Assembly: GCF_004522155.1 (NCBI RefSeq)
Contig: NZ_SDEA01000010.1
Coordinates: 58,981-106,900 of the forward strand
From: Paracoccus luteus
GTDB taxonomy: Bacteria > Pseudomonadota > Alphaproteobacteria > Rhodobacterales > Rhodobacteraceae
Length of the DNA stretch: 47,920 bases
Reading direction: 5' to 3'
Within the stretch, counting starts at the first letter, position 1. The number at the start of each line of letters is the position of its first letter. The notes beneath the pieces are model-generated. The model was not told where the DNA came from. It ran no database searches and saw only the letters and a program-made list of their open reading frames with translations. This document shows positions 27,804 through 38,767 of this stretch, piece after piece. Both the position numbers and the translations under genes were made by a program.

Positions 27804-28828
27804 TGCCGCGGATAGCGCCCGCCCAGCGAGGTCAGGATCTCGTATCCGATGGTGCCCGCGGCGGCGGCCAGCGCATCCACCCCCTGACGGGGGTTCAGGA
27901 TCTCAAGCTCGGGCGGGACCACGGCAAGGTCGGTCACATCAACGGTGATCAGGTCCATCGACACCCGCCCCACGATGGGGCACGGGCGGTCGCCCGCCCA
28001 CAGCACCGCCGCGCGCCCCGACAGCGCCCGCAGCAGCCCGTCGGCATAGCCGCCCGCGACCGTCGCGATGCGCGAGGGCCGCGCGGGCGTCCAGGCGCAG
28101 CCATAGCCGACGCATTCGCCGGGACCGACGCTGCGGGTCTGGATGACCTCCAGCGACAGCGTCACCACCGGCTGGGCCGCCGCGAACGGCGCGCCGCCGT
28201 AAAGACCGATGCCCGGCCGCGTCAGGTCAAAGTGATAGTCGCGTCCCAGCAGGATTCCGCCGGTCGCGGCCAGCGACCGCGGCGCGCCGATGCCCTGCGT
28301 CAGGCGGTTGAACTCGGCCAGCTGCACGGCGTTTGCGGGGTGCGCCGGCTCGTCGGCGCAGGCCAGGTGCGACATGACCAGCGCCGGGCCGGTGCCCGCG
28401 TCGGTGTGCGCGGCCAGCGCATCAGGGGCGACGGCCGCCCACTCCGCAGGCTCCATCCCCAGCCGGTTCATGCCGGTGTCCAGCTGGATGGCGAAGGCGC
28501 CGCGCGGACGCAGGGCACGGTCGCGAAAGAACTGCTCGGCGCTGTTCAGGACGGGGATCAGCCCGTCCAGCCGCGCGCGCGGCATGTGGCCCGACAGCAC
28601 GAAGATGCGCGCGTCGTCGGGCAGCAGCGGGCGGATCGCCCGCCCCTCGGCGGCCAACGCGACAAAGAAATCGCGCGCCCCCGCCGCGTAAAGCGCGGGT
28701 GCCACCCTGGCCGCGCCCAGGCCATAGGCGTCGGCCTTGACCACCGCGCCCGGACGCGCCCCCGGCGCCAGATCCGCCAGCGCCCGCCAGTTCGCCGCGA
28801 TCGCGGCCATGTCGATGCAAAGTCCCAT
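27794..28828 (-). CDS. alr: Alanine racemase
   Basis: A PLP enzyme making D-Ala for peptidoglycan. PLP Lys is K31 in GAVVKADAYGLGA; the opposite-face Tyr is in GECVGYGCAWTP. Other blocks are FAIQLDTGMNRLGM, FDLTRPGIGLYGG and VGRVSMDLITVDVT. ATG 28828 gives a compact 344-residue enzyme; upstream in-frame codons lie in the regulatory gap. It is first in the operon with mlaE and mlaF and divergent from pccB. Confidence 0.95.
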   Translation of the reverse strand: MGLCIDMAAIAANWRALADLAPGARPGAVVKADAYGLGAARVAPALYAAGARDFFVALAAEGRAIRPLLPDDARIFVLSGHMPRARLDGLIPVLNSAEQFFRDRALRPRGAFAIQLDTGMNRLGMEPAEWAAVAPDALAAHTDAGTGPALVMSHLACADEPAHPANAVQLAEFNRLTQGIGAPRSLAATGGILLGRDYHFDLTRPGIGLYGGAPFAAAQPVVTLSLEVIQTRSVGPGECVGYGCAWTPARPSRIATVAGGYADGLLRALSGRAAVLWAGDRPCPIVGRVSMDLITVDVTDLAVVPPELEILNPRQGVDALAAAAGTIGYEILTSLGGRYPRQWS

Positions 28829-28916
28829 CCGCGCGGGATGGCCTCGGCGCCCCGCAAGGTCAAGACACAGCCCGCGGCGGGCTACAAAAAGCGGAGGCCA
28901 CCCCCGGCCGGGCAAG

Positions 28917-28955
28917 TTTGCAAAACATCCGATCGGCTAAGGGTGCGCTTGCAAA
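28917..28955. promoter_or_regulatory. TTTGCAAA-type operator pair upstream of pccB (putative PccR/ScfR sites)
   Basis: A perfect palindrome TTTGCAAA lies at 28917-28924 and a near copy CTTGCAAA at 28948-28955, three helical turns apart and about 70-110 bases before pccB. In Rhodobacter sphaeroides the acyl-CoA regulator PccR is reported to bind TTTGCAAA repeats before propionyl-CoA genes. Assignment here is by analogy; no pccR gene is in the window. Confidence 0.6.
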
Positions 28956-29023
28956 CTTTCCCCTTTCCGCTTTGCGGGGCGGGCGAGCCGCACTAAGGTC
29001 CGCCCCAAATGACGGAGGGTGGC

Positions 29024-30556
29024 ATGAAGGATATTCTGGATCAGCTGGACCAGCGCCGCGCCCAGGCGCGGCTGGGCGGCGGGCAACGGCGCATCGACGC
29101 CCAGCACGCCCGCGGCAAGCTGACCGCCCGCGAGCGGCTGGACATCCTGCTGGACGAGGGTTCGTTCGAGGAGTTCGACATGTTCGTCCGCCACCGTTCC
29201 ACCGACTTCGGGATGCAGGACGACCGCCCCTATGGTGACGGCGTCGTCACCGGATGGGGCACGATCAACGGCCGCATGGTCTATGTCTTCAGCCAGGATT
29301 TCACCGTCTTCGGCGGCTCGCTGTCGGAAACCCACGCGCAGAAGATCTGCAAGGTCATGGACATGGCGATGCAGAACGGCGCGCCGGTGATCGGGCTGAA
29401 CGACAGCGGCGGGGCGCGCATCCAGGAAGGCGTGGCCAGCCTTGCGGGCTATGCCGACGTGTTCCAGCGCAACGTGATGGCCTCGGGCGTGATCCCGCAG
29501 ATCAGCGTCATCATGGGGCCTTGCGCGGGGGGCGCGGTCTATTCGCCGGCGATGACCGACTTCATCTTCATGGTCAAGGACACGTCCTATATGTTCGTGA
29601 CCGGCCCCGACGTGGTCAAGACCGTCACGAACGAGGTGGTGACGGCCGAACAACTGGGCGGCGCATCCACGCATACGAAAAAATCCTCGGTCGCCGATGG
29701 CGCGTTCGAGGATGACGTCGAGACGCTGACCGAGATCCGCCGCCTGTTCGATTTCCTGCCGCTGTCGAACCGCGAAAAGGCCCCGGTGCGCCCGTTCTTC
29801 GACGATGTGGCGCGGGTGGAACCCAGCCTGGACACGCTGATCCCGCAGAACCCGAACCAGCCCTATGACATGAAGGAGCTGATCGCAAAGGTCGCCGACG
29901 AGGGCGATTTCTATGAGATACAAAAGGACTTCGCCGGCAACATCCTGACCGGGTTCATCCGCATCGAAGGGCAGACCGTCGGCGTCGTCGCCAACCAGCC
30001 GATGGTGCTGGCGGGCGTCCTGGACATCGATTCCAGCCGCAAGGCCGCACGGTTCGTGCGGTTCTGCGACGCGTTCGAGATCCCGATCCTGACGCTGGTG
30101 GACGTGCCCGGCTTTCTGCCCGGGACAGCGCAGGAATACGGCGGCGTCATCAAGCACGGGGCCAAGCTTTTGTTCGCCTATGGCGAGGCGACGGTGCCAA
30201 AGGTCACGGTCATCACCCGCAAGGCTTACGGCGGCGCCTATGACGTCATGGCGTCCAAGCACCTGCGGGGCGATTTCAACTATGCCTGGCCGACCGCCGA
30301 GATCGCCGTGATGGGCGCCAAGGGCGCGGTCGAGATCCTGTATCGCAGCGAACTGGGCGACCCCGACAAGATCGCGGCTCGGACCCGCGACTATGAGGAC
30401 CGCTTTGCCAACCCCTTCGTCGCCGCCGAAAAGGGCTTTATCGACGAGGTGATCCAGCCCCATTCGACCCGCAAGCGGGTGGCGCGGGCCTTTGCCTCGC
30501 TGCGGTCGAAAAAGCTTAGCAACCCTTGGAAAAAGCACGACAATATTCCGCTGTGA
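29024..30556 (+). CDS. pccB: Propionyl-CoA carboxylase beta subunit (carboxyltransferase)
   Basis: The carboxyltransferase half of biotin-dependent propionyl-CoA carboxylase, making methylmalonyl-CoA. In 510 residues it shows [75 protein letters not shown] and [16 protein letters not shown], with the usual C-terminal KHDNIPL. ATG 29024 is chosen because GGAGG precedes it by 6 bases; ATG 29009 lacks an RBS. It is the first gene of the propionate locus, under the TTTGCAAA sites. Confidence 0.97.
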   Translation: MKDILDQLDQRRAQARLGGGQRRIDAQHARGKLTARERLDILLDEGSFEEFDMFVRHRSTDFGMQDDRPYGDGVVTGWGTINGRMVYVFSQDFTVFGGSLSETHAQKICKVMDMAMQNGAPVIGLNDSGGARIQEGVASLAGYADVFQRNVMASGVIPQISVIMGPCAGGAVYSPAMTDFIFMVKDTSYMFVTGPDVVKTVTNEVVTAEQLGGASTHTKKSSVADGAFEDDVETLTEIRRLFDFLPLSNREKAPVRPFFDDVARVEPSLDTLIPQNPNQPYDMKELIAKVADEGDFYEIQKDFAGNILTGFIRIEGQTVGVVANQPMVLAGVLDIDSSRKAARFVRFCDAFEIPILTLVDVPGFLPGTAQEYGGVIKHGAKLLFAYGEATVPKVTVITRKAYGGAYDVMASKHLRGDFNYAWPTAEIAVMGAKGAVEILYRSELGDPDKIAARTRDYEDRFANPFVAAEKGFIDEVIQPHSTRKRVARAFASLRSKKLSNPWKKHDNIPL

Positions 30557-31368
30557 CCCACCCCGCCGCCGCCCTGATCTGCGCCTTTCTAGCGGCCGGA
30601 ACGGCTGCGGCGGTCACGCCTGCGCGCATTCCCGTGCCGTCCGGGGCCGAGGTCTGGCGGCAAGAGGTGCTGACCGACCGGGTGCCCGGCATGGGACTGG
30701 TGCAGCGCTATCGCTATGTCATGCCGGCGCTGGCCGATCTGGTTCCGCCCATCCCCGAGGAAGACCTGATGGACAACCTGCCCGCCGACATGATCGACAT
30801 CCCGCCGGACCAGCCCGAACAGCCGCTGACCCCGGCCGAACAGGCCGAGCTGGACGCGGCGCTGGCCGAGCTGTCGGCCGGCGGGCTGATGATCGAGGGG
30901 GTGCCGGCGGATGACGCGGCCCCCGACCAAGGCCCGGTCGCGCCGGACGGCGGGATGGCGGCGATGCCGGAGCTGGACCTTGGCGCGCTGTCGGGCGACG
31001 ATGGCGGCGCGATGGACGGCCCGCTGCCGTCCGAACTGGCCCCGCCGGACGCGGCCGACCCCAGCGCCGCGCCGGTGGACGGCGACGTGGAATCCGCCGG
31101 CGACCTGGCCGCGATCCAGGGCGACATCGCCCTGCCCGCCGCGCCCGAGGCGCTGATGCAGGATCCGGTCCACAAGGACATCGTGCATCTGTGCAACCAC
31201 GACGCCCTGCCCGATGCCGTGCGCCAGTCGCCGCGCCCGACCCAGATCGTGATCTCGGTCGCCTCGGCCCCCAGCGAGTTCGGCAGCTTCGACCCCGCGG
31301 TGGTGCAGCTGTTCGAGGGCTTCTCGCTGCCCGCCGACCGCGACGCCTGCGTGTGGGAGGCGATGTGA
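30553..31368 (+). CDS. DUF6497-like exported protein with acidic insert
   Basis: A 271-residue protein starting at GTG 30553, which overlaps the pccB stop. It begins with a signal peptide ([14 protein letters not shown]). The N-terminal block ([31 protein letters not shown]) and the C-terminal block ([35 protein letters not shown]) resemble the small Rhodobacterales DUF6497 proteins commonly found next to pccB. Between them lies a ~120-residue Asp/Pro/Ala-rich segment that looks disordered. The function is unknown; likely periplasmic. The family call is from memory. Confidence 0.65.
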   Translation: MTHPAAALICAFLAAGTAAAVTPARIPVPSGAEVWRQEVLTDRVPGMGLVQRYRYVMPALADLVPPIPEEDLMDNLPADMIDIPPDQPEQPLTPAEQAELDAALAELSAGGLMIEGVPADDAAPDQGPVAPDGGMAAMPELDLGALSGDDGGAMDGPLPSELAPPDAADPSAAPVDGDVESAGDLAAIQGDIALPAAPEALMQDPVHKDIVHLCNHDALPDAVRQSPRPTQIVISVASAPSEFGSFDPAVVQLFEGFSLPADRDACVWEAM

Positions 31369-31490
31369 CAAGGCTGCCCGAAAACGTGATCACAGGCACT
31401 TGGCCCGCTGATGCAGAGCGGCAACAGCCGGACGCGCCGTGCGCCGGGGGCCGCTGTCACCCCTTTGGACCGACGGATAACATCCGGCAT

Positions 31491-31509
31491 CGGCCGCAGG
31501 TCGCGGCCG
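31491..31509. other. Perfect 7-bp hairpin between DUF6497-like gene and small lipoprotein
   Basis: CGGCCGC (31491-31497) and GCGGCCG (31503-31509) form a perfect stem around AGGTC in the 193-bp gap. There is no T-run, so it may be a processing or regulatory hairpin. The rest of the gap shows only an AGGAGA ribosome-binding site before the lipoprotein. Confidence 0.35.
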
Positions 31510-31561
31510 TGTCATCGAGCAGTCGGGGCACGCAAACCCCGCTTTACAGGAGACGTTCGTC

Positions 31562-31693
31562 ATGTCCAAGAAAGTCGCATTCGCCCTGGTTCTGGTCGGT
31601 CTGGTCGCGGCCTGCGCCCAGCAGCCCGCCCCTCCGGCCGCGGTCGTCGTTCAGCCCGAGCCGGTGTTCCAGGGCAAGTTCGGCGCAAGCTGA
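31562..31693 (+). CDS. Small lipoprotein (43 residues)
   Basis: A short gene reading MSKKVAFALVLVGLVAACAQ and then a Pro/Val-rich tail ending FQGKFGAS. The type II signal peptide has lipobox VAAC, so mature protein would begin at Cys18, with only ~26 residues left. RBS AGGAGA lies about 8-13 bases upstream. A GC-rich hairpin follows 8 bases after the stop. Similar tiny lipoproteins are common beside pcc genes in this group (from memory); the function is unknown. Confidence 0.75.
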   Translation: MSKKVAFALVLVGLVAACAQQPAPPAAVVVQPEPVFQGKFGAS

Positions 31694-31701
31694 TCGCGGC
31701 C

Positions 31702-31750
31702 GGCGCGGGCCGCAGCGCCCGCGCCAACCCTTCCCGTCCCTCGATTTTTT
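31702..31750 (+). terminator. GC hairpin with delayed T-run after small lipoprotein
   Basis: GGCGCGGGC (31702-31710) pairs perfectly with GCCCGCGCC (31717-31725); a T6 run follows at 31745-31750, 19 bases after the stem. It is probably a transcript end or stabiliser; the T-run is too far for a textbook intrinsic terminator. Confidence 0.5.
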
Positions 31751-31768
31751 CAAGAAAGGGGCGGCACG

Positions 31769-32173
31769 ATGCTGAAACATCGCGGCTTTCCTGGCCGTCT
31801 TCCCTCGACCGATTTCCAGTTCACGATCCGCCGCGCGAATGCCAAGGGGGCGACCAAGCTGGTCGCGCGCGAACGCTTCCGCGACCGGCAGGCCGCAGAC
31901 CGCCGGGCGGACGCAGGCTTTCTGTCGGCCCTGATCACCCATTTCGGCGACCAGCCGTTCGTGCGCGGCAACCTGGACGCGGGGCGGCTGTCGTGGCTGC
32001 TGGGGCGCGAGGTCGTCGCGGTCGGCAAGCTGGACGCGACCAGCTATGACCAGCTGTTCAAGGTCGACCTGCGGCGGGCCGAGGCGTCGTTCCCCGAACT
32101 GTTCGCCACCGACAGCCCGCCCGATTTCGGCTGGGACGACGACGCCGACCCCGACGACGGGGACGACGCGTGA
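31769..32173 (+). CDS. Hypothetical protein with acidic C-terminus
   Basis: A 134-residue soluble protein that I do not recognise. The N-terminal third is strongly basic (KHRGFPGRLPSTDFQFTIRR, LVARERFRDRQAADRR). The middle is mixed (ITHFGDQPFVRGNLDAGRLS). The end is very acidic (FGWDDDADPDDGDDA). No membrane segment is seen. RBS AAAGGGG precedes ATG 31769. It sits inside the pcc locus between two terminator-like hairpins. Confidence 0.7.
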   Translation: MLKHRGFPGRLPSTDFQFTIRRANAKGATKLVARERFRDRQAADRRADAGFLSALITHFGDQPFVRGNLDAGRLSWLLGREVVAVGKLDATSYDQLFKVDLRRAEASFPELFATDSPPDFGWDDDADPDDGDDA

Positions 32174-32239
32174 CCCCGTCCCGCCGCGCCCGGATCAGCA
32201 AGCCCGCGCCGATTGCGGCGCCATCACCGGCTTGTCAGT

Positions 32240-32267
32240 TTGACGCTGCGGGCCTGCGTGTCATAAC
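32240..32267 (+). promoter_or_regulatory. Candidate sigma-70 promoter for the twin lipoproteins
   Basis: TTGACG at 32240-32245 and CATAAC at 32262-32267 are separated by 16 bases, 57 bases before the first lipoprotein start. The fit to consensus is fair (5/6 and 4/6). Confidence 0.45.
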
Positions 32268-32324
32268 AGGCGCGTGCAACAAGCAACTTGCCCGCCAACG
32301 GGCCACAGAAACAGGCAGAGACCC

Positions 32325-32555
32325 ATGCAGACCTCTCTCTTCATCCGCCTTTCCGGCGTCGCTCTTCTGGCCGCCGGCGTCGCTGCCTGCGCGCCCGGCT
32401 ATCAGACCGGCCTGTCCGCCGACACCCAGCGCGCGGCCGGCGGCGCCATCGCCGGTGCGGTCGTCGCCAAGGCGCTGGACGAGAAAGTCGCAACCGGCGC
32501 GCTTATCGGCGCCGCCGGCGGCGCGCTGTGCGACGACGTGGGCGTCTGCCAGTAA
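32325..32555 (+). CDS. Glycine-zipper lipoprotein, copy 1
   Basis: A 76-residue outer-membrane-type lipoprotein. The signal peptide runs MQTSLFIRLSGVALLAAGVA with lipobox VAAC. A Gly/Ala helix (AAGGAIAGAVVAKAL, then VATGALIGAAGGAL) resembles glycine-zipper (SmpA/17-kDa-like) segments, and the end is CDDVGVCQ, with two Cys that could pair. It shares this end and layout with the next gene, a tandem paralogue. The role is unknown, probably envelope. Confidence 0.8.
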   Translation: MQTSLFIRLSGVALLAAGVAACAPGYQTGLSADTQRAAGGAIAGAVVAKALDEKVATGALIGAAGGALCDDVGVCQ

Positions 32556-32567
32556 TCCGCGCACGGC

Positions 32568-32594
32568 TGCCGCGTCCCTTTCACGGGCGCGGCA
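32568..32594 (+). terminator. Hairpin between the twin lipoprotein genes
   Basis: TGCCGCG (32568-32574) pairs with CGCGGCA (32588-32594), with an inner CCC/GGG. There is no T-run, so it is more likely an attenuator or RNA-end structure than a full terminator. Confidence 0.4.
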
Positions 32595-32663
32595 TGACGT
32601 GAAACCTGGGGCCGCCGGGCCGCGTTGGCCGGGGCGTGCTTCCACAAGCAAGAAAGATAGCAG

Positions 32664-32876
32664 ATGTCGAAGAAACTCCTTCTCGTCGCGGGTCTGGGCG
32701 CTGCCCTGCTGGCCGGCTGCACCCAGAACATCCAGCCGACCGACCTTGACCGCGCGCTCATCGGTGCCGGCACCGGCGCCGTCGTGGCCGACCTGTCGGG
32801 CAAAAGCGTTGCCGGCGGCGCGGCCATCGGCGCCGTGGGCGGCGCGCTGTGCGACGACGTCCGCCTGTGCCAGTGA
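32664..32876 (+). CDS. Glycine-zipper lipoprotein, copy 2
   Basis: A 70-residue lipoprotein, paralogue of the preceding gene. The signal peptide MSKKLLLVAGLGAALLAGC has lipobox LAGC. Then come LIGAGTGAVVADLSGKSVAG and AAIGAVGGALCDDVRLCQ; the C-terminal GGALCDDV-x2-CQ is shared with copy 1. A strong intrinsic terminator follows 43 bases after the stop. The function is unknown. Confidence 0.82.
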   Translation: MSKKLLLVAGLGAALLAGCTQNIQPTDLDRALIGAGTGAVVADLSGKSVAGGAAIGAVGGALCDDVRLCQ

Positions 32877-32919
32877 CCTGACCGCCGGGCGCGCGCGCCC
32901 GTCCGATCGAACCGTCATC

Positions 32920-32952
32920 GCCGTCCCCGCCATGCCGCGGGGGCGGCTTTTT
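32920..32952 (+). terminator. Strong intrinsic terminator before pccA
   Basis: GCCGTCCCCGC (32920-32930) and GCGGGGGCGGC form a long GC stem around a short loop, followed at once by TTTTT (32948-32952). It is a textbook Rho-independent terminator for the lipoprotein transcript, and ends only 26 bases before the pccA ATG. Confidence 0.85.
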
Positions 32953-32978
32953 CACATCCAGCGCCACCAGGGACAGCC

Positions 32979-35036
<2,058 letters not shown>

Positions 35037-35040
35037 CGCC

Positions 35041-35718
35041 TTGGACCTGCGCGCGCTGTTCCTGAACGACCGGGTTGCCGCAGCCCTCGTCGCCGCCATC
35101 GTCGGCGGCGGGGTGGTGGCGGCCGGGTGGTTCTGGACGCACGCGCTGTCGCGCCGCCGCGACCGTCAGCTGCGCGACGAGCGCGTGGCCGACATCCAGC
35201 GCGCCCTGCTGGCCGAGATCCGCGCCCATGTCGCCGCGCTGGAAGGGCAGACGCTGGACGACCCGGACGCGCGCGAGGCGATGGTGGCGCGGCTGGCGGC
35301 GGGGCGGCATGTGCCGATCCTGCCCCATGACGCCAACGACCGCATCTTTCGCGCCATCGTCGAAGAGGTTCATATCCTGCCCGAATGGGCGATTGACCCG
35401 GTGGTGCGCTATTACCGGCTGCTGGCGGTCCGCGCCGCGCTGGCGCAGGACATCCGCGCCAACACCGCCGGTCAGTCCGAGCGGGCGACCGAGATGTTCC
35501 GCGACTACCTGACGCTGAACGACGAGACGCTGGCCACCGGGCAGCGGGCGATGATCGTGCTGGGCGCCAGCGTGCATGGAGGATACGAGGCGGTTCAGGC
35601 GCTGTTTGCCGCCGCCGAACGGCGCGAGAGCGAGCGCATCGCCGCCACCCTGCCGGGGGAATTGGCGCAGTTGCGCGCCGGTCTCAGTAAGCGATCTTCG
35701 GACCCGAGAGGCCGATGA
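35041..35718 (+). CDS. Hypothetical membrane-anchored protein
   Basis: A 225-residue protein, not recognised. One N-terminal transmembrane helix ([20 protein letters not shown]) is followed by a basic stop-transfer ([11 protein letters not shown]) and a long helical cytosolic domain with [19 protein letters not shown] and [23 protein letters not shown] 35041, five bases after the pccA stop, is the likely start; ATG 35014 inside pccA is possible. Its last 35 bases overlap the 3' end of the small minus-strand gene. Confidence 0.65.
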   Translation: MDLRALFLNDRVAAALVAAIVGGGVVAAGWFWTHALSRRRDRQLRDERVADIQRALLAEIRAHVAALEGQTLDDPDAREAMVARLAAGRHVPILPHDANDRIFRAIVEEVHILPEWAIDPVVRYYRLLAVRAALAQDIRANTAGQSERATEMFRDYLTLNDETLATGQRAMIVLGASVHGGYEAVQALFAAAERRESERIAATLPGELAQLRAGLSKRSSDPRGR

Positions 35719-35869
35719 TGGGGGGCAGCCCGATCACCGCCGCGATCTCGTTCGAATTGCGCGCGTTCAGCAACCGTTCGACCAGCTCGTCGGTCGAACC
35801 GCTGCGCCGGACGGGCCGGACCGGCGGCGGCGGGGTCTTGGTCTTGCGCGGTGTGATGTCGTTGGCCAT
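35684..35869 (-). CDS. Small hypothetical protein
   Basis: A 61-residue protein starting [20 protein letters not shown], then [20 protein letters not shown] and [20 protein letters not shown] 35869 has GGGGAA at 6-9 bases upstream, so it is preferred over the longer frame from 35944. The function is unknown. It is convergent with, and overlapping, the preceding plus-strand gene. Confidence 0.6.
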   Translation of the reverse strand: MANDITPRKTKTPPPPVRPVRRSGSTDELVERLLNARNSNEIAAVIGLPPIIGLSGPKIAY

Positions 35870-35953
35870 CGCGGTTCCCCGGATCTGCGGTGCGCGCGAT
35901 GCGCATCCTGCCACGAATATAGGTGCGATGCCTGCGGCGATCAACAGCCGCGG

Positions 35954-36529
35954 CTATCGCCCCCCGCGCGCGATCTCGGCCCGTCGTTCGGGCGTCTTGT
36001 CGATGGCGCGGCCGATCTCGCGGGTGTCCCACGGCGTCGGCCTGCGTTCGATCACGTTGCCCTGCTTGTCCAGCACCACCATCGAGAACCCGCGCGGCCG
36101 CAGCATCATGCGCCAGGCGCTGGCGCCATCGGGATCGGTGTCCACGATCACCCGGACGTCGCGGACGGCCAGCGCCCCCGGATCGCGGTCCAGCAGACGC
36201 ATCTGCGCCGCGAACGCCGCATCCTCGGGCGTGTCGGCAAAGACGACGACCGCGCGCGCGTTGTATCGCAGCGCGTCGGGGGCAATCTCTGCCGCCTGCG
36301 CCACGGCCAGCCCGGCGGGCGCGCCCTGCACCCCCGCGGGCAACGCAGCCGTGGCCCCCGGCGCGATCCCGCGCGCGGGCGCCGCACGCCCGCCATCCGG
36401 CAGCGCCACCGGCGCCGGCGGCGGCGTGGCCGACCCCATCGCCATCGCCGCACCCGTCCCCATCCACACCGCGGCGGCGGCCAGCCGTGCCGCGCGCGCG
36501 GTGGCCCGCCGTTTCGTTCGTCCCGTCAT
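35954..36529 (-). CDS. DUF4174 domain-containing exported protein
   Basis: A 191-residue protein. A twin-basic N-terminus and hydrophobic stretch ([16 protein letters not shown]) suggest export. From about residue 85 it shows the DUF4174 pattern: [56 protein letters not shown] and [20 protein letters not shown], a thioredoxin-like layout without CxxC. ATG 36529 has AGGG 5 bases upstream; 36532 and 36550 are alternatives. It is divergent from the mutase gene. Confidence 0.8.
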   Translation of the reverse strand: MTGRTKRRATARAARLAAAAVWMGTGAAMAMGSATPPPAPVALPDGGRAAPARGIAPGATAALPAGVQGAPAGLAVAQAAEIAPDALRYNARAVVVFADTPEDAAFAAQMRLLDRDPGALAVRDVRVIVDTDPDGASAWRMMLRPRGFSMVVLDKQGNVIERRPTPWDTREIGRAIDKTPERRAEIARGGR

Positions 36530-36548
36530 CATATCCCTGAATATAGCC

Positions 36549-36561
36549 ATGCAAGCTGCAT
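36549..36561. promoter_or_regulatory. Inverted repeat ATGCA-N3-TGCAT between DUF4174 and mutase genes
   Basis: A perfect 5-bp inverted repeat with spacer AGC lies in the 48-bp divergent gap, 16 bases before the mutase ATG. It contains TGCA like the pccB-side palindromes and may be a regulator site; this is inference. Confidence 0.35.
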
Positions 36562-36577
36562 CGGAAAGGACCGAGCC

Positions 36578-38713
36578 ATGACCCAGACCCCGAACCTAGA
36601 TCAATGGCGCGCGCTGGCCACCCGGGAACTGCGCGGCGCCGATCCCGACACGCTGAACTGGGACACGCTTGAAGGCATCACGGTCAAGCCGCTTTACACC
36701 CAAGCGGACACCGCAGGGCTGGACCATACAGGGTCGCTGCCCGGCATCGCGCCCTTCACGCGCGGTCCGCGTGCCACGATGTATGCGGGTCGCCCCTGGA
36801 CGATCCGGCAATACGCGGGCTTTTCGACGGCGGAGGAATCCAACGCCTTTTACCGCCGCAACCTTGCCGCCGGGCAGCAGGGCGTGTCCGTCGCCTTCGA
36901 CTTGGCGACCCATCGCGGCTATGACAGCGACCATCCCCGCGTCGAAGGCGACGTGGGCAAGGCGGGCGTGGCCATCGATTCTGTCGAGGACATGAAGGTG
37001 CTGTTCGACGGCATCCCGCTGGACAAGGTCTCGGTGTCGATGACCATGAACGGCGCGGTGATCCCGATCCTCGCCAGCTTCATCGTGGCGGGCGAGGAAC
37101 AGGGCCACGACCGCTCGGTGCTGTCGGGGACCATCCAGAACGACATCCTCAAGGAGTTCATGGTCCGCAACACCTACATCTACCCGCCCGAGCCTTCGAT
37201 GCGGATCATCGCGGACATCATCGGCTATACCTCGGCCGAGATGCCCAAGTTCAACTCGATCTCGATTTCCGGCTATCACATGCAGGAAGCCGGGGCGAAC
37301 CTGGTGCAGGAACTGGCCTATACGCTGGCCGACGGGCGCGAATATGTCCGCGCGGCCATCGCGGCGGGCATGGACGTGGACGCGTTTGCCGGGCGGCTGA
37401 GCTTTTTCTTCGCCATCGGCATGAACTTCTTCATGGAGGCCGCCAAGCTGCGCGCCGCCCGCCTGCTGTGGCACCGCATCATGACGGGCTTTGGCGCGAA
37501 GAAGGAATCCTCGCTGATGCTGCGGACGCATTGCCAGACCTCGGGCGTGTCCTTGCAGGAGCAGGATCCCTACAACAACGTGATCCGCACAGCCTATGAG
37601 GCGATGAGCGCGGCTTTGGGCGGCACGCAATCGCTGCACACCAACGCGCTGGATGAGGCCATCGCGCTGCCGACGGACTTCAGCGCCCGGATCGCCCGCA
37701 ACACCCAGCTGATCCTGCAGGAGGAAACCGGCATCACCCATGTCGTCGATCCGCTGGCGGGGTCGTATTACGTCGAAAGCCTGACCGCCGAACTGGCCGA
37801 GAAGGCCTGGGCCATCATCGAGGAGGTCGAGGCGATGGGCGGCATGACCAAGGCCGTCGCCACCGGCCAGCCCAAGCTGCGGATCGAGGAAACGGCGGCG
37901 CGGCGGCAGGCCATGATCGACCGGGGCGAGGAGGTGATCGTCGGGGTCAACAAGTATCGCAAGGACAAGGAAGACCCGATCGACATCCTCGACATCGACA
38001 ACATGGCCGTGCGGGCCAGCCAGATCGCGCGGCTGGACCGCATCCGCGCCACCCGCGACCAGTCCGCCTGCGAGGCGGCGCTTGCCGAGGTGGAACGCCG
38101 CGCCCGCGAGGGCGGCAACCTGCTGGAAGCGGCGGTCGAGGCCGCCCGCGCGCGTGCAACCGTGGGAGAGATCAGCATGGCGATGGAAAAGGTCTTCGGC
38201 CGCCACCGTGCCGAGGTGAAGACGCTGGCCGGCGTCTATGGCGCCGCCTACGAGGGCGACGAGGGCTTCGCCCGCATCCAGCGCGACGTCGAGGCGTTCG
38301 CGGAATCGGAAGGCCGCCGCCCCCGCATGCTGGTCGTCAAGATGGGCCAGGACGGCCACGACCGCGGCGCCAAGGTGATCGCCACCGCCTTCGCCGACAT
38401 CGGCTTCGACGTGGACGTGGGCCCCCTGTTCCAGACCCCCGAGGAAGCAGCCCAGGACGCCATCGACAACGACGTGCACATCGTCGGCATCTCGTCGCAG
38501 GCGGCCGGGCACAAGACGCTGGCCCCCAAGCTGATCGAGGCGCTGAAGGCCCAGGGGGCCGGGGACATCATCGTCATCTGCGGCGGCGTGATCCCGCAGC
38601 AGGATTACGCCTTCCTGCGGCAGGCGGGCGTCGCGGCGATCTTTGGCCCCGGCACCAACATCCCCGACGCCGCGCGCGAGATCATGCAGATCGTGCGGTC
38701 CCGCGCCGCCTGA
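36578..38713 (+). CDS. mcm: Methylmalonyl-CoA mutase
   Basis: An adenosylcobalamin enzyme converting methylmalonyl-CoA to succinyl-CoA, the step after PccAB. The 711-residue single chain has an N-terminal substrate barrel ([58 protein letters not shown]) and a C-terminal B12 domain with the base-off motif D592-x-H594-x2-G597 ([13 protein letters not shown]) and [21 protein letters not shown] lies about 10 bases upstream. The epimerase gene is not in the window; no cobalamin riboswitch is seen. Confidence 0.97.
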   Translation: MTQTPNLDQWRALATRELRGADPDTLNWDTLEGITVKPLYTQADTAGLDHTGSLPGIAPFTRGPRATMYAGRPWTIRQYAGFSTAEESNAFYRRNLAAGQQGVSVAFDLATHRGYDSDHPRVEGDVGKAGVAIDSVEDMKVLFDGIPLDKVSVSMTMNGAVIPILASFIVAGEEQGHDRSVLSGTIQNDILKEFMVRNTYIYPPEPSMRIIADIIGYTSAEMPKFNSISISGYHMQEAGANLVQELAYTLADGREYVRAAIAAGMDVDAFAGRLSFFFAIGMNFFMEAAKLRAARLLWHRIMTGFGAKKESSLMLRTHCQTSGVSLQEQDPYNNVIRTAYEAMSAALGGTQSLHTNALDEAIALPTDFSARIARNTQLILQEETGITHVVDPLAGSYYVESLTAELAEKAWAIIEEVEAMGGMTKAVATGQPKLRIEETAARRQAMIDRGEEVIVGVNKYRKDKEDPIDILDIDNMAVRASQIARLDRIRATRDQSACEAALAEVERRAREGGNLLEAAVEAARARATVGEISMAMEKVFGRHRAEVKTLAGVYGAAYEGDEGFARIQRDVEAFAESEGRRPRMLVVKMGQDGHDRGAKVIATAFADIGFDVDVGPLFQTPEEAAQDAIDNDVHIVGISSQAAGHKTLAPKLIEALKAQGAGDIIVICGGVIPQQDYAFLRQAGVAAIFGPGTNIPDAAREIMQIVRSRAA

Positions 38714-38729
38714 GGGCGCGGCGAAAAAC

Positions 38730-38760
38730 GGCCGGCGCAGTCCCGTGGCCTGCGCGGGCC
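38730..38760 (-). terminator. Hairpin with T-run on minus strand, after the phosphatase gene
   Basis: GGCCGGCGCAG (38730-38740) pairs with CTGCGCGGGCC (38750-38760), one mismatch. Read on the minus strand it is followed by GTTTTT. It is a good terminator for the phosphatase gene and may also stop the converging mutase transcript. Confidence 0.65.
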
Positions 38761-38767
38761 AGCCGTG

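Noticed and set aside
35870..35944. Lipobox-like N-terminus for the small protein at 35684-35869
   Set aside because: IFVAGC looks like a lipobox, but there is no RBS before 35944 and a good one before 35869; the leader is also very short.
36530..36577. Cobalamin riboswitch before the mutase
   Set aside because: The gap is only 48 bases and lacks a B12 box.
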